7,152 bases of DNA from Terriglobales bacterium. GTDB lineage: Bacteria; Acidobacteriota; Terriglobia; Terriglobales; Gp1-AA117. Below are positions 1-5,230 of this stretch, one piece after another (the first letter of the stretch is position 1; every line of letters starts with the position of its first letter). The position numbers and the translations under genes are program-made. The DNA lies in contig JASLFF010000349.1 of assembly GCA_030150795.1 (NCBI GenBank), positions 1-7,152 of the forward strand. The letters are read 5' to 3'. The notes below the pieces were generated by a model that saw nothing but the letters and a program-made list of their open reading frames with translations, was not told where the DNA came from and did no database searches.

Positions 1-1
1 G

Positions 2-91
2 GTCCATCCGGTGCTCAACCGGACGGTCCGAGAGTTGTTGGACTTACTGCCTCCCGATTCCGGTTTGGTGAAGAAGTCACTGCACAATTAA
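2..91 (+). CDS. 3' end of an unrecognised gene (partial)
   Basis: The frame starting at base 2 is open from the window edge to a TAA at 89-91, giving 29 residues ending in LVKKSLHN. It stops 9 bp before the rsmG start, as expected for the preceding gene of an operon. In many bacteria mnmG (gidA) precedes rsmG, but this tail does not resemble the MnmG C-terminus as I know it, so I assign no function. The piece is short enough that the open frame could be chance. Frame 1 is also open here but would run about 50 bp into rsmG, which makes it less likely. Confidence 0.45.
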   Translation, partial: VHPVLNRTVRELLDLLPPDSGLVKKSLHN

Positions 92-100
92 TTTACGATT

Positions 101-721
101 GTGTGCGTGGAAACCGCTGCTATCGCCCATTTGCTCCAACCTTTTATTGAGCTCGATGAAATGCGGCTTCGCGCTATATCGACATATATCAATCTATTGC
201 TGAAGTGGAATTCCCGCATCAACCTGACGGCCATACGCAATCCCAATGAGATTGTGCAGCGCCATTTTGGCGAGTCGTTTTTCGCAGCCAAGTACCTCCT
301 TGAGAAGAAGCGGCCGCAAACGGCAATCGATCTGGGATCAGGCGCTGGCTTTCCCGGAGTGCCCTTTGCCATGCTCGCTCCTGATGTTCAGGTGACGTTG
401 ATTGAAGCCCAGCAAAAGAAAGCTACGTTCTTAAGGGAATTGATTCGGGTGTTGAATCTGAAGAACGCAAGAGTATTCGATAAACGGGCAGAGAGCTATC
501 CAGAGACAGCCGATTTGGTGATGCTGCGGGCCGTCGAAAAATTTGAGGAGGCCCTGAAAATGACGATAGCTCTGGCAAAGCCCGAAGGAACCATAGCGCT
601 GATGATCGGTTCTGGACAGGTTGAGATTGCCAGAAGCCTAAGCGACAAAGTGCATTGGAGCGATGCTGTGCAAATCCCGTGCAGCAATTTGCGGGAGTTG
701 TTGGCTGGAACCAGATCATAA
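101..721 (+). CDS. rsmG: 16S rRNA (guanine527-N7)-methyltransferase RsmG
   Basis: RsmG (GidB) transfers a methyl group from S-adenosylmethionine to N7 of G527 in 16S rRNA, acting in the cytoplasm on the 30S particle. The 206 residues match the usual family length of about 207. Visible signatures are the N-terminal helix block with WNSRINLTAIRNPNEIVQRH (36-55), the SAM-binding glycine loop DLGSGAGFPG (77-86), the acidic strand end LIEAQQKKATFL (100-111, with E102 likely contacting the ribose), and MLRAVEKFEEAL, the family's conserved arginine/alanine strand. The start is GTG at 101. A second GTG lies two codons on, and I see no clear Shine-Dalgarno for either, so the exact start is uncertain. 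The upstream gene ends 9 bp before it, suggesting co-transcription. parA-parB follow after a long gap, the classic gidB-soj-spo0J neighbourhood. Confidence 0.95.
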   Translation: MCVETAAIAHLLQPFIELDEMRLRAISTYINLLLKWNSRINLTAIRNPNEIVQRHFGESFFAAKYLLEKKRPQTAIDLGSGAGFPGVPFAMLAPDVQVTLIEAQQKKATFLRELIRVLNLKNARVFDKRAESYPETADLVMLRAVEKFEEALKMTIALAKPEGTIALMIGSGQVEIARSLSDKVHWSDAVQIPCSNLRELLAGTRS

Positions 722-822
722 AAGTGGAACGGATGATGTAATTAGATGGATTCCTAGAGATATACCGTAGCTAAAAGCGCCTGATTGATGACCAGAGTGG
801 GAAATTACGAATGGTGAACCAA

Positions 823-835
823 AATAGTTACTATT
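823..835. repeat. 13-bp perfect palindrome AATAGT-T-ACTATT
   Basis: The arms AATAGT (823-828) and ACTATT (830-835) are exact reverse complements around one central base. The element directly abuts the longer inverted repeat at 835-868. Its symmetry and tight centre fit a dimeric DNA-binding protein site better than an RNA hairpin. No known operator is recognised. Confidence 0.45.
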
Positions 836-868
836 CTCAGACACAAATCTGCCAAATTGTGTCTAAGA
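835..868. repeat. Inverted repeat AGACACAA...TTGTGTCT
   Basis: An 8-bp perfect core, AGACACAA (839-846) and TTGTGTCT (857-864), extends by three further pairs beyond one mismatch (838/865), giving 11 of 12 pairs around a 10-nt loop (847-856). It lies about 115 bp after the rsmG stop. No T-tract follows, so it is not a canonical intrinsic terminator. It could be an operator, an RNA hairpin in the parA leader if transcription starts upstream, or a factor-independent processing site. Confidence 0.5.
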
Positions 869-903
869 TGCCGGCACCTAGAACCAAAAATGTAAAAGTG
901 GGA

Positions 904-909
904 TATAAT
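904..909 (+). promoter_or_regulatory. Possible -10 hexamer upstream of parS/parA
   Basis: A perfect TATAAT sits 235 bp before parA in an A/T-rich stretch. No good -35 hexamer lies 16-18 bp upstream (GAACCA at 17 bp) and there is no extended -10 TGn. If used, it would give a parA leader of over 200 nt containing both parS sites. The support is only the hexamer. Confidence 0.25.
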
Positions 910-1012
910 CGGTGTTTTTATTGCCATTTAGTGGACCTACGGCTCGATATGCACATCTGCATTGCCTGTTTGTGGGATAAAACCATATCAAGTACCGATC
1001 TGGTAAACACAA

Positions 1013-1028
1013 TGTTCCACGTGGAACA
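1013..1028. promoter_or_regulatory. parS: parS centromere site (perfect)
   Basis: TGTTCCACGTGGAACA is a perfect 16-bp palindrome and matches the widely conserved chromosomal parS sequence bound by ParB. It is the loading site where the ParB helix-turn-helix docks before CTP-dependent clamp closure and spreading. It is 117 bp before parA and about 1 kb before parB, the expected location. This is the strongest regulatory-site call in the window. Confidence 0.95.
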
Positions 1029-1050
1029 ATCTGTGTCCTTTCAGCAGTCA

Positions 1051-1066
1051 TGTTCCACGTAGAACA
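1051..1066. promoter_or_regulatory. parS: Second parS site (one mismatch)
   Basis: TGTTCCACGTAGAACA matches the perfect site at 15 of 16 positions, with G to A at base 1061 in the right half; the left half is intact. Its centre is 38 bp from the first site. It is 78 bp from the parA start, within or beside the probable promoter, so ParB bound here could also affect parAB transcription. That regulatory role is inference. Confidence 0.85.
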
Positions 1067-1084
1067 ATGCACCATTTTGTGGCG

Positions 1085-1114
1085 TTGCGCTTTCCTTCCT
1101 GACTCATCTACATT
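1085..1114 (+). promoter_or_regulatory. Weak candidate promoter for parAB
   Basis: TTGCGC (1085-1090) and TACATT (1109-1114) are separated by 18 bp. They match the sigma-70 consensus at only 3/6 and 4/6 positions. The placement is sensible: between the second parS and the parA ATG, leaving a leader of roughly 25 nt. It is listed because parAB need a promoter in this gap and this is the nearest arrangement I can see. Confidence 0.2.
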
Positions 1115-1144
1115 CAACAGAACGCAACTCTTATCGAAACAAAC

Positions 1145-2026
1145 ATGGGAATAATAATCGCTGTTGCGAACCAGAAAGGCGGCGTGGGAAAGACCACCAC
1201 GGCCATTAATCTCGCGGCTTCCTTTGCCGCAGCAGAGGTTCGATCTCTGCTGGTTGATTGCGACCCCCAAGCCAATTCCACTAGCGGATTGGGGTTTGCC
1301 AGGGATCCCGAGCGCGTTAGCACCTATCATCTCCTGATGGCTGAAGCGACCGCCCCCGAGGGCGTAATTCCCACTGAAATGGATGGCCTGAGCCTGATCC
1401 CATCCCACAAAAATCTCATTGGTGCCAATATTGAGCTAGTGAACGCAGAAAACCGGGAATTTCGCCTCCGCAACGCATTGGAATCCATTCGAGAGCAATT
1501 TGACTTCATTGTTCTGGATTGCCCGCCGGCTTTGGATCTGCTCACCCTGAACGCTCTCGTCGCAGCGGATTCCGTGCTGGTTCCCATGCAAGCCGAGTAT
1601 TTTGCCTTGGAAGGTGTAAGCGAGCTGCTGGATACCATTGAGCGGCTGCGCCAGAGCCTCAATCCCGGACTGGAAATCGAAGGCGTTGTTCTTACCATGT
1701 ATGACGACCGCACGAATCTGGCCCAGCAAGTAACGCAGGAGCTGAAAAGGCACTTTGGCGACAAGCTGCTGGAAACGATCATTCCGCGCAATATCAGGCT
1801 GGCTGAGGCTCCAAGCTACGGCAAGCCCGCTTTACTGTACGATGTGCGCTCCAGGGGTGCTGAAAGCTACATCCGCTTGGCTAAGGAGATCATACATCGC
1901 AGGATGAATGCCGCAGCAAGCACGCCTGTGGCTGCAGGTTCAGAAAAAGCTGCAACGGCCACCGCAGCCGATCAAGCAGAAGATTTTTCCAATGGCAACG
2001 AACTGAAGAGAGTCAACGAATCATGA
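1145..2026 (+). CDS. parA: Chromosome partitioning ATPase ParA (Soj)
   Basis: ParA is a deviant Walker ATPase that binds DNA non-specifically as an ATP dimer; ParB stimulates hydrolysis, which drives segregation of parS-bound origins. The start ATG precedes the typical opening IIAVANQKGGVGKTTTAINL. The deviant Walker A is KGGVGKT (11-17, signature Lys11 and Lys16), Walker A' is LLVDCDPQANST (35-46, Asp38/Asp40), and Walker B is FIVLDCPP (121-128, Asp125). There is no N-terminal helix-turn-helix, so it is the small chromosomal Soj type, not a plasmid P1-type repressor. Residues from about 257 to 293 form an Ala-rich, probably disordered tail, making it longer than the usual 250-260. I see no strong Shine-Dalgarno before the ATG. 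Its stop overlaps the parB start (ATGA), implying translational coupling. Confidence 0.96.
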   Translation: MGIIIAVANQKGGVGKTTTAINLAASFAAAEVRSLLVDCDPQANSTSGLGFARDPERVSTYHLLMAEATAPEGVIPTEMDGLSLIPSHKNLIGANIELVNAENREFRLRNALESIREQFDFIVLDCPPALDLLTLNALVAADSVLVPMQAEYFALEGVSELLDTIERLRQSLNPGLEIEGVVLTMYDDRTNLAQQVTQELKRHFGDKLLETIIPRNIRLAEAPSYGKPALLYDVRSRGAESYIRLAKEIIHRRMNAAASTPVAAGSEKAATATAADQAEDFSNGNELKRVNES

Positions 2027-2934
2027 TCAATGACAAGATCAACGACAAGCGCAAAGCCCTGGGACGTGGATTGGATTCTTTATTGCCAAGTCGGCCAGTG
2101 ACGGTTTCACCCATCGCCACACCGGCAGCGCACTCCGATGCATCGGCCCGGGAAGTTCTCATCGATAGTATCGACCCAAACCCTTATCAGACCCGTCGAC
2201 GGATCAATGAAGCCGCACTCGAAGAATTGGCTGAGTCGATACGGGCAAGCGGGGTGGTCCAGCCTGTTGTGCTGCGTCCCGGAGCCAACGGAAGATTCCA
2301 GTTGGTGGCGGGTGAACGTCGCTGGCATGCATCAAGACGTGCCGGCAAGACGACGATTCCTGCCGTAATACGGCAGATCTCCAATGAGCAGGCCATGGAG
2401 ATCACAATCATTGAAAACCTCCAGCGCGAGGATCTGAACACCATGGAACAGGCTCGAGCTTTTGAGCGACTGAGTAGGGAATTCGGTTTGACCCAGGAGC
2501 AGATCGCTGCGCGAACCGGCAAAGATCGTGCCAGCATTGCCAACTTTATCCGGCTGCTGAAGCTGCCGGAAGGTGTGCAGAACGCTCTGGAAGCAGGCGC
2601 GCTGAGCTTTGGCCACGGCAAAGTTCTGTTGGCTCTTGCTGGGTTTCCGGAACACATGGAAAGGGCAGCACACGAGATTATCGAAAAGCAGCTTTCCGTC
2701 CGGCAAACCGAAGAACTTGTTGGCAGGCTCCTGAACCCGCACGTGACAGAGCCGAAGCAGGAGAAGCCGGTTGTCCCGGTAGATCCCAATGTCCGTGAAG
2801 CCCAGCGCAGCCTGGAGAGTTCTCTAGGCGTCAAGGTAGAAATCCTTGATCGCAAAGGTAAAGGCAAGATCATCCTGAAGTACGGCTCGCTGGAAGATTT
2901 TGACCGCATCGTTGAAGCTCTGGCTGCGAAATAA
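2023..2934 (+). CDS. parB: Chromosome partitioning protein ParB (Spo0J), parS-binding CTPase
   Basis: ParB loads at parS, closes as a CTP-bound clamp, spreads along DNA and stimulates ParA. The 303 residues have the full family layout. The N-terminal KALGRGLDSLLP (11-22) is the ParA-interacting peptide. It is followed by a low-complexity linker, the CTP-binding domain with NPYQTRR (53-59) and GERRWHASRRAG (97-108), the ENLQREDLNTMEQA box (131-144), and the helix-turn-helix LTQEQIAARTGKDRASIANF (156-175). A second linker leads to a C-terminal dimerisation domain (about 255-303). His102 replaces the arginine often found after GERRW/F; I regard this as normal family variation. The ATG overlaps the parA stop by 4 bp. 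Two parS sites lie upstream of parA, completing the system. Confidence 0.96.
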   Translation: MINDKINDKRKALGRGLDSLLPSRPVTVSPIATPAAHSDASAREVLIDSIDPNPYQTRRRINEAALEELAESIRASGVVQPVVLRPGANGRFQLVAGERRWHASRRAGKTTIPAVIRQISNEQAMEITIIENLQREDLNTMEQARAFERLSREFGLTQEQIAARTGKDRASIANFIRLLKLPEGVQNALEAGALSFGHGKVLLALAGFPEHMERAAHEIIEKQLSVRQTEELVGRLLNPHVTEPKQEKPVVPVDPNVREAQRSLESSLGVKVEILDRKGKGKIILKYGSLEDFDRIVEALAAK

Positions 2935-2962
2935 ACTATATCGACAAACATCAATATAGTTT
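2933..2962. terminator. Inverted repeat at the parB stop, possible weak terminator
   Basis: AAACTATAT (2933-2941) and ATATAGTTT (2954-2962) are perfect 9-bp complements around a 12-nt loop. The left arm begins inside the parB TAA codon. It lies between the convergent parB and the minus-strand gene ending at 3021, where a bidirectional terminator would be expected. The stem is A/T-rich and has no long U-tract, so a terminator role is only likely by position; it might instead be a protein-binding dyad. Confidence 0.4.
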
Positions 2963-3020
2963 GCACGGCATTTAATCCGGCGATGAAAGCAAGCTTTGCG
3001 CAGGGTTTATTGCGGGTGAA

Positions 3021-3413
3021 TCAGTTGCGCAGGCCGGTCCAGTTCTCCGCGATCACAATAGAATTGCCAGGATTGCCCGGATCATACTTGATTGAGGTCA
3101 TCAGTCCGGCACGGCAGGAATGCAGGTCCACCATATGGCGCAGGCTGCTTACATCCTGCGAAGCTTCATAGCTGACACCCGCAACATCATAGTGATAAAT
3201 CAATAGCTGGAGTTCGCCGGAACCGTTGGTCTGCATTTCATTTACATCGATCACGGTTCCATCAGTGATGCGACCCATCTCGCTGATGCGCATGCGGCGT
3301 TCGCGCTCTTTTTGGTCAGGGGTCTTGCGCCTGCTGCGGGCCCAGGCATTTGCGCCAAACAACAAGCCGGCGCCGGCAATTGCGATAAGAGAATATAGAC
3401 GAAGTTCGTTCAT
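3021..3413 (-). CDS. Membrane-anchored DUF3592-like protein
   Basis: From the chosen ATG at 3413 the protein has 130 residues. There is one hydrophobic helix (about 7-24, YSLIAIAGAGLLFGANAW), a very basic and charged segment (25-43), then a small beta-rich domain: DGTVIDVNEM, LLIYHYDVAGVSYEASQDV, and SIKYDPGNPGNSIVI. The order "GTV.. / Y.Y.V.G..Y / YDP.NP..S" resembles DUF3592 domains, whose function is unknown to me. I chose this start because AAGGA (3424-3428) lies 10 nt before it and the hydrophobic helix follows at once. In-frame ATGs at 3434 and 3449 would add 7 or 12 residues and lack a ribosome site. The ribosome site falls in a potential hairpin (3422-3442). It is convergent with parB and unlikely to be functionally linked to it. 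Confidence 0.75.
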   Translation of the reverse strand: MNELRLYSLIAIAGAGLLFGANAWARSRRKTPDQKERERRMRISEMGRITDGTVIDVNEMQTNGSGELQLLIYHYDVAGVSYEASQDVSSLRHMVDLHSCRAGLMTSIKYDPGNPGNSIVIAENWTGLRN

Positions 3414-3421
3414 ACATAGAA

Positions 3422-3442
3422 CGTCCTTAAACATCAAGGACG
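3422..3442 (-). promoter_or_regulatory. Hairpin that would hide the Shine-Dalgarno of the DUF3592-like gene
   Basis: CGTCCTT (3422-3428) and AAGGACG (3436-3442) are a perfect 7-bp inverted repeat with a 7-nt loop. On the transcribed (minus) strand the 3' arm contains AAGGA, the probable ribosome binding site 10 nt before the ATG at 3413, and the 5' arm is its exact complement. Folding would block initiation. Whether it folds in the cell is unknown. Confidence 0.4.
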
Positions 3443-3467
3443 CAGCCATTCTGTAGATGAGTTTAAT

Positions 3468-3617
3468 TCAACTTTGGCTCAGAGAAAATCCGAAGGAACA
3501 CTTATTCCTAACCCTCAGGTCTTTGAAGACATCCGGGATGAATCCAGCCCCACCAGAATCACCTCTGCGGCACAAAACCGCAAGGTAACCATAGTTTTGT
3601 GCCACGGCCACCCGCAT
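3468..3617 (-). CDS. Unrecognised 49-codon open frame, possibly a small peptide or repeat element
   Basis: An ATG at 3617 opens a 49-residue frame ending in TGA at 3468-3470. It begins MRVAVAQNYGYLAVLCRRGD, passes through GAGFIPDVFKDLRVRNKCSF and ends SQS. There is no clear ribosome site, only an A/G-rich stretch upstream. It sits 58 bp after the hydrolase gene and 55 bp before the DUF3592-like ATG. A 10-bp inverted repeat (3569-3603) lies within its 5' third. Peptide composition looks protein-like rather than random, but 49 codons can stay open by chance. I do not recognise it. A dispersed repeat with a fortuitous frame is an equally good reading. Confidence 0.3.
   Translation of the reverse strand: MRVAVAQNYGYLAVLCRRGDSGGAGFIPDVFKDLRVRNKCSFGFSLSQS
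3569..3603. repeat. Perfect 10-bp inverted repeat GGCACAAAAC...GTTTTGTGCC
   Basis: GGCACAAAAC (3569-3578) and GTTTTGTGCC (3594-3603) pair perfectly around a 15-nt loop. A competing 5-bp hairpin, TGCGG/CCGCA (3566-3570 with 3578-3582), shares bases with the left arm, so the two cannot form together. It lies 73 bp downstream of the hydrolase stop and has no T-tract on the minus strand, so it is not a canonical terminator of that gene. A REP-like palindrome or RNA switch are alternatives. Confidence 0.55.
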
Positions 3618-3675
3618 AAAATCAATCTTTTCTAAAACATGAACGCAAATTCCTGTTCACTCTGAAGAACACAAA

Positions 3676-4467
3676 TCAGTCGCTATCCACCACAGGATTG
3701 CTGATGGAGCCAATGCCTTCAACTGAGACACTTACCTCATCGCCTGCAACCAGCGGCCCGACGCCTGCCGGCGTGCCGGTCAAGACCAGATCACCGGGGA
3801 ACAAAGTCATTACCTGGGAAATGAAGCGCAAAACCACGTCGACCGGAAAGATAAAGGCCAGCGTGCTCTCAAACTGCTTTAGCTCGCCGTTTACGCGGCT
3901 TTCCACGCGGACGCCCATCCAAGGGTCAATCTCGTCGTTCACAATCGGCCCCACAGGACAAAATGTGTCAAAGCCCTTGGCTCGGGTCCATTGCGGATCT
4001 TTCTTTTGCAGATCGCGCGCAGTAACGTCATTGGCGGCGGTGTAGCCGAAAATATAAGGACGAACATCGTCCTGTGGTCCCAGATCGCGGCACTTTTTCC
4101 CGATCACCACCGTCAATTCACCCTCAAACTCCACCCTCTGCGAGAATCGCTTGGGCCGGACAATCTTTTCTCCCGGCGAGATCAAAGAACTGGGTGGCTT
4201 GAAGAAAATCAGCGGCTCTGATGGAACCTCATTCCCTAGTTCCTTTGCATGCTCGCTGTAATTCCTGCCCACGCAAACAATCTTTGATGGCTCAACGGGA
4301 TAAAGCAGCTTGGCCGAAGTCAATAGCTGCGGAGAGATTTTTTTCGTCTTGGAAAAATCAGGCAACAAGCCGCCTGCCGTCGTTTGGGTAATCTGATCAG
4401 TTCCGGCCACAGTTTCAATCAGCCCGAACTGCGGACCATCAGCAGAGGTGAAGCGGCAATACTTCAT
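3676..4467 (-). CDS. Fumarylacetoacetate hydrolase (FAH) family protein
   Basis: Members of this family are metal-dependent hydrolases, isomerases or decarboxylases acting on 2-oxo or acylpyruvate-type acids, often in breakdown of aromatic compounds. The exact substrate cannot be read from sequence. From the ATG at 4467 the protein has 263 residues. The N-terminal domain (1-55) is followed by the core, with VGRNYSEHAKE (66-76), the metal-binding pair EFEGELTVVIGK (113-124, Glu115/Glu117), NDVTARDLQ (146-154, Asp147 as third metal ligand), GFDTFCPVGP, and TGTPAGVGP near the C-terminus. All expected landmarks are present. The start has GGAG (4478-4481) 10 nt upstream; an in-frame ATG at 4515 would add 16 residues not typical of the family. 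No pathway partner adjoins it, so it probably works as a stand-alone gene. Confidence 0.9.
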   Translation of the reverse strand: MKYCRFTSADGPQFGLIETVAGTDQITQTTAGGLLPDFSKTKKISPQLLTSAKLLYPVEPSKIVCVGRNYSEHAKELGNEVPSEPLIFFKPPSSLISPGEKIVRPKRFSQRVEFEGELTVVIGKKCRDLGPQDDVRPYIFGYTAANDVTARDLQKKDPQWTRAKGFDTFCPVGPIVNDEIDPWMGVRVESRVNGELKQFESTLAFIFPVDVVLRFISQVMTLFPGDLVLTGTPAGVGPLVAGDEVSVSVEGIGSISNPVVDSD

Positions 4468-4554
4468 CGGATAAACGCTCCAAAAATAGGCAAGGGATTT
4501 CAGGCGATCATTCATCAGGGCAGATGCCCACCAATGAATGTGCCGGAAATCCCT

Positions 4555-4584
4555 ATTTTACGTTACGCATTTAACGCCAGTTAA
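4555..4584 (-). promoter_or_regulatory. Candidate sigma-70 promoter for the FAH-family gene
   Basis: On the minus strand TTAACT (4584-4579, 4/6 match to TTGACA) and TAAAAT (4560-4555, 5/6 match to TATAAT) are 18 bp apart. The -35 hexamer lies in a perfect palindrome, CAGTTAACTG (4578-4587), just after the stop of the upstream zinc-ribbon gene. Predicted transcription would start near 4548, leaving a leader of about 80 nt to the ATG at 4467. The support is consensus matching only. Confidence 0.35.
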
Positions 4585-4588
4585 CTGT

Positions 4589-5089
4589 CTACGCGCCGGC
4601 TTGCTTTGCCGCGAGATCGCCGATGATGGGTAACTTAAATTCTTCATTGTTGTAAGCCTTGTACATGACGAATATCCAGGCGGCCAACATTCCGAGTCTC
4701 ACGACTAAGCCAATCAAACCGACGAGGCCCCACATTCCCAGCCCTGGGGTGAATAGCATACTGACAACGATATAGCTCCAAACCATCCAAAAAGCGAAAC
4801 ACGCTACCCAGAAAAAGATGGATTGAAAAGCATGGAAGCGCACGAATCGGTTGTTTTTGTAAGGTTCCAATACCAGAAAAATGATTCCGGTAATGATGCC
4901 CAGGATATAACACAACAAGCCTGCAACGTTATTCGCCATGGGCGCGCTCGTTGGAGCGCCTGCTGCGGCGGGCGCAGGTGCCGGAGCGGCCGAAGTGCCA
5001 GTTCCTTGGCTTGCAACCGCAGTTCCGCATGCCGCACAAAAGCCCGAACCCGCATTGAGTTGAGCCCCACACTTTGCACAAAATGCCAT
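4589..5089 (-). CDS. Zinc-ribbon and DUF4870-type membrane protein
   Basis: The 166-residue protein has two clear parts. The N-terminus is a zinc ribbon with two CxxC knuckles, Cys4/Cys7 and Cys18/Cys21, each ending in CG, which should bind one Zn ion. An Ala/Pro-rich linker (about 32-50) leads to three hydrophobic helices (roughly 54-76, 88-114, 118-142). The motif LEPYKNNRFVRFHAFQSIFF between the first two is characteristic of the DUF4870/Tic20-like family. Function is not established; a small inner-membrane protein with a cytoplasmic zinc ribbon is the structural reading. The start at 5089 is set by a strong AAGGAG (5099-5104) 9 nt upstream; an ATG three codons earlier would overlap that site's spacer. 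It follows the protease gene by about 140 bp, so it may have its own promoter. Confidence 0.88.
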   Translation of the reverse strand: MAFCAKCGAQLNAGSGFCAACGTAVASQGTGTSAAPAPAPAAAGAPTSAPMANNVAGLLCYILGIITGIIFLVLEPYKNNRFVRFHAFQSIFFWVACFAFWMVWSYIVVSMLFTPGLGMWGLVGLIGLVVRLGMLAAWIFVMYKAYNNEEFKLPIIGDLAAKQAGA

Positions 5090-5098
5090 ACCCCTCAT

Positions 5099-5104
5099 CT
5101 CCTT
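5099..5104 (-). promoter_or_regulatory. Strong Shine-Dalgarno of the zinc-ribbon gene
   Basis: AAGGAG on the minus strand lies 9 nt before the ATG at 5089 and rules out the in-frame ATG at 5098, which would touch the site. It is the best ribosome binding site in the window. Confidence 0.8.
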
Positions 5105-5230
5105 CCGAAAGTAGACTCTTTTGAGAGTTTTGTTGCGGTACAGCTTAGTACTTCTTGTGCCGGAATGAAAGAAAACTAATTGTTTAATCGCGCGATTTTT
5201 TGACCTTGGCCGGGTTAAAGTCCGCTCTTC

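Larger units (their letters stand above)
722..1144 (+). other. Gene-free region between rsmG and parA carrying parS sites
   Basis: These 423 bp hold no convincing gene and look more A/T-rich than the flanking genes. In order they contain a 13-bp palindrome (823-835), a 12-bp imperfect inverted repeat (835-868), a perfect TATAAT hexamer (904-909), an 8-bp direct repeat GTGGGATA (898-905 and 972-979), a small ATGCA/TGCAT hairpin (949-962), and two parS sites (1013-1028, 1051-1066). The last 78 bp lead into parA and probably hold its promoter. I see no run of DnaA boxes, so I do not call an origin of replication, although parS-parAB loci are commonly near oriC. Confidence 0.8.

Noticed and set aside
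724..731. GTGGAACG as a third parS half-site just after rsmG
   Set aside because: Only 7 of 8 bases of one half match and no second half is present; this is expected by chance.
971..980. TGTGGGATAA as a DnaA box in a possible oriC
   Set aside because: It has an extra G compared with TGTGGATAA and is isolated. There is no cluster of boxes, so origin function is not supported.
811..1062. 83-codon + strand open frame between rsmG and parA
   Set aside because: It runs straight through both parS sites and reads MFHVEQ from the palindrome, a typical artefact of translating parS. It has no family resemblance and no ribosome site.
878..1408. 176-codon minus-strand open frame
   Set aside because: It overlaps both the parS region and the N-terminal part of parA, whose Walker motifs are unmistakable on the other strand.
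2187..2966. 259-codon minus-strand open frame opposite parB
   Set aside because: It is Ser/Arg-rich in the manner of an antisense shadow. parB has all its domains on the + strand.
2983..3020. GCAA-AGC-TTGC with a short T run as a terminator for the DUF3592-like gene
   Set aside because: A 4-bp stem is too weak; the dyad at 2933-2962 is the better candidate.
4517..4528. GGGCA-GA-TGCCC palindrome just upstream of the alternative FAH start
   Set aside because: The 2-nt centre cannot form a full RNA hairpin, and there is no further evidence of a binding site.
5189..5204. AATCGCGCGATT followed by T residues as a terminator
   Set aside because: The palindrome leaves at most a four-base stem with a 4-nt loop, and the T-run is on the + strand where no gene ends nearby.
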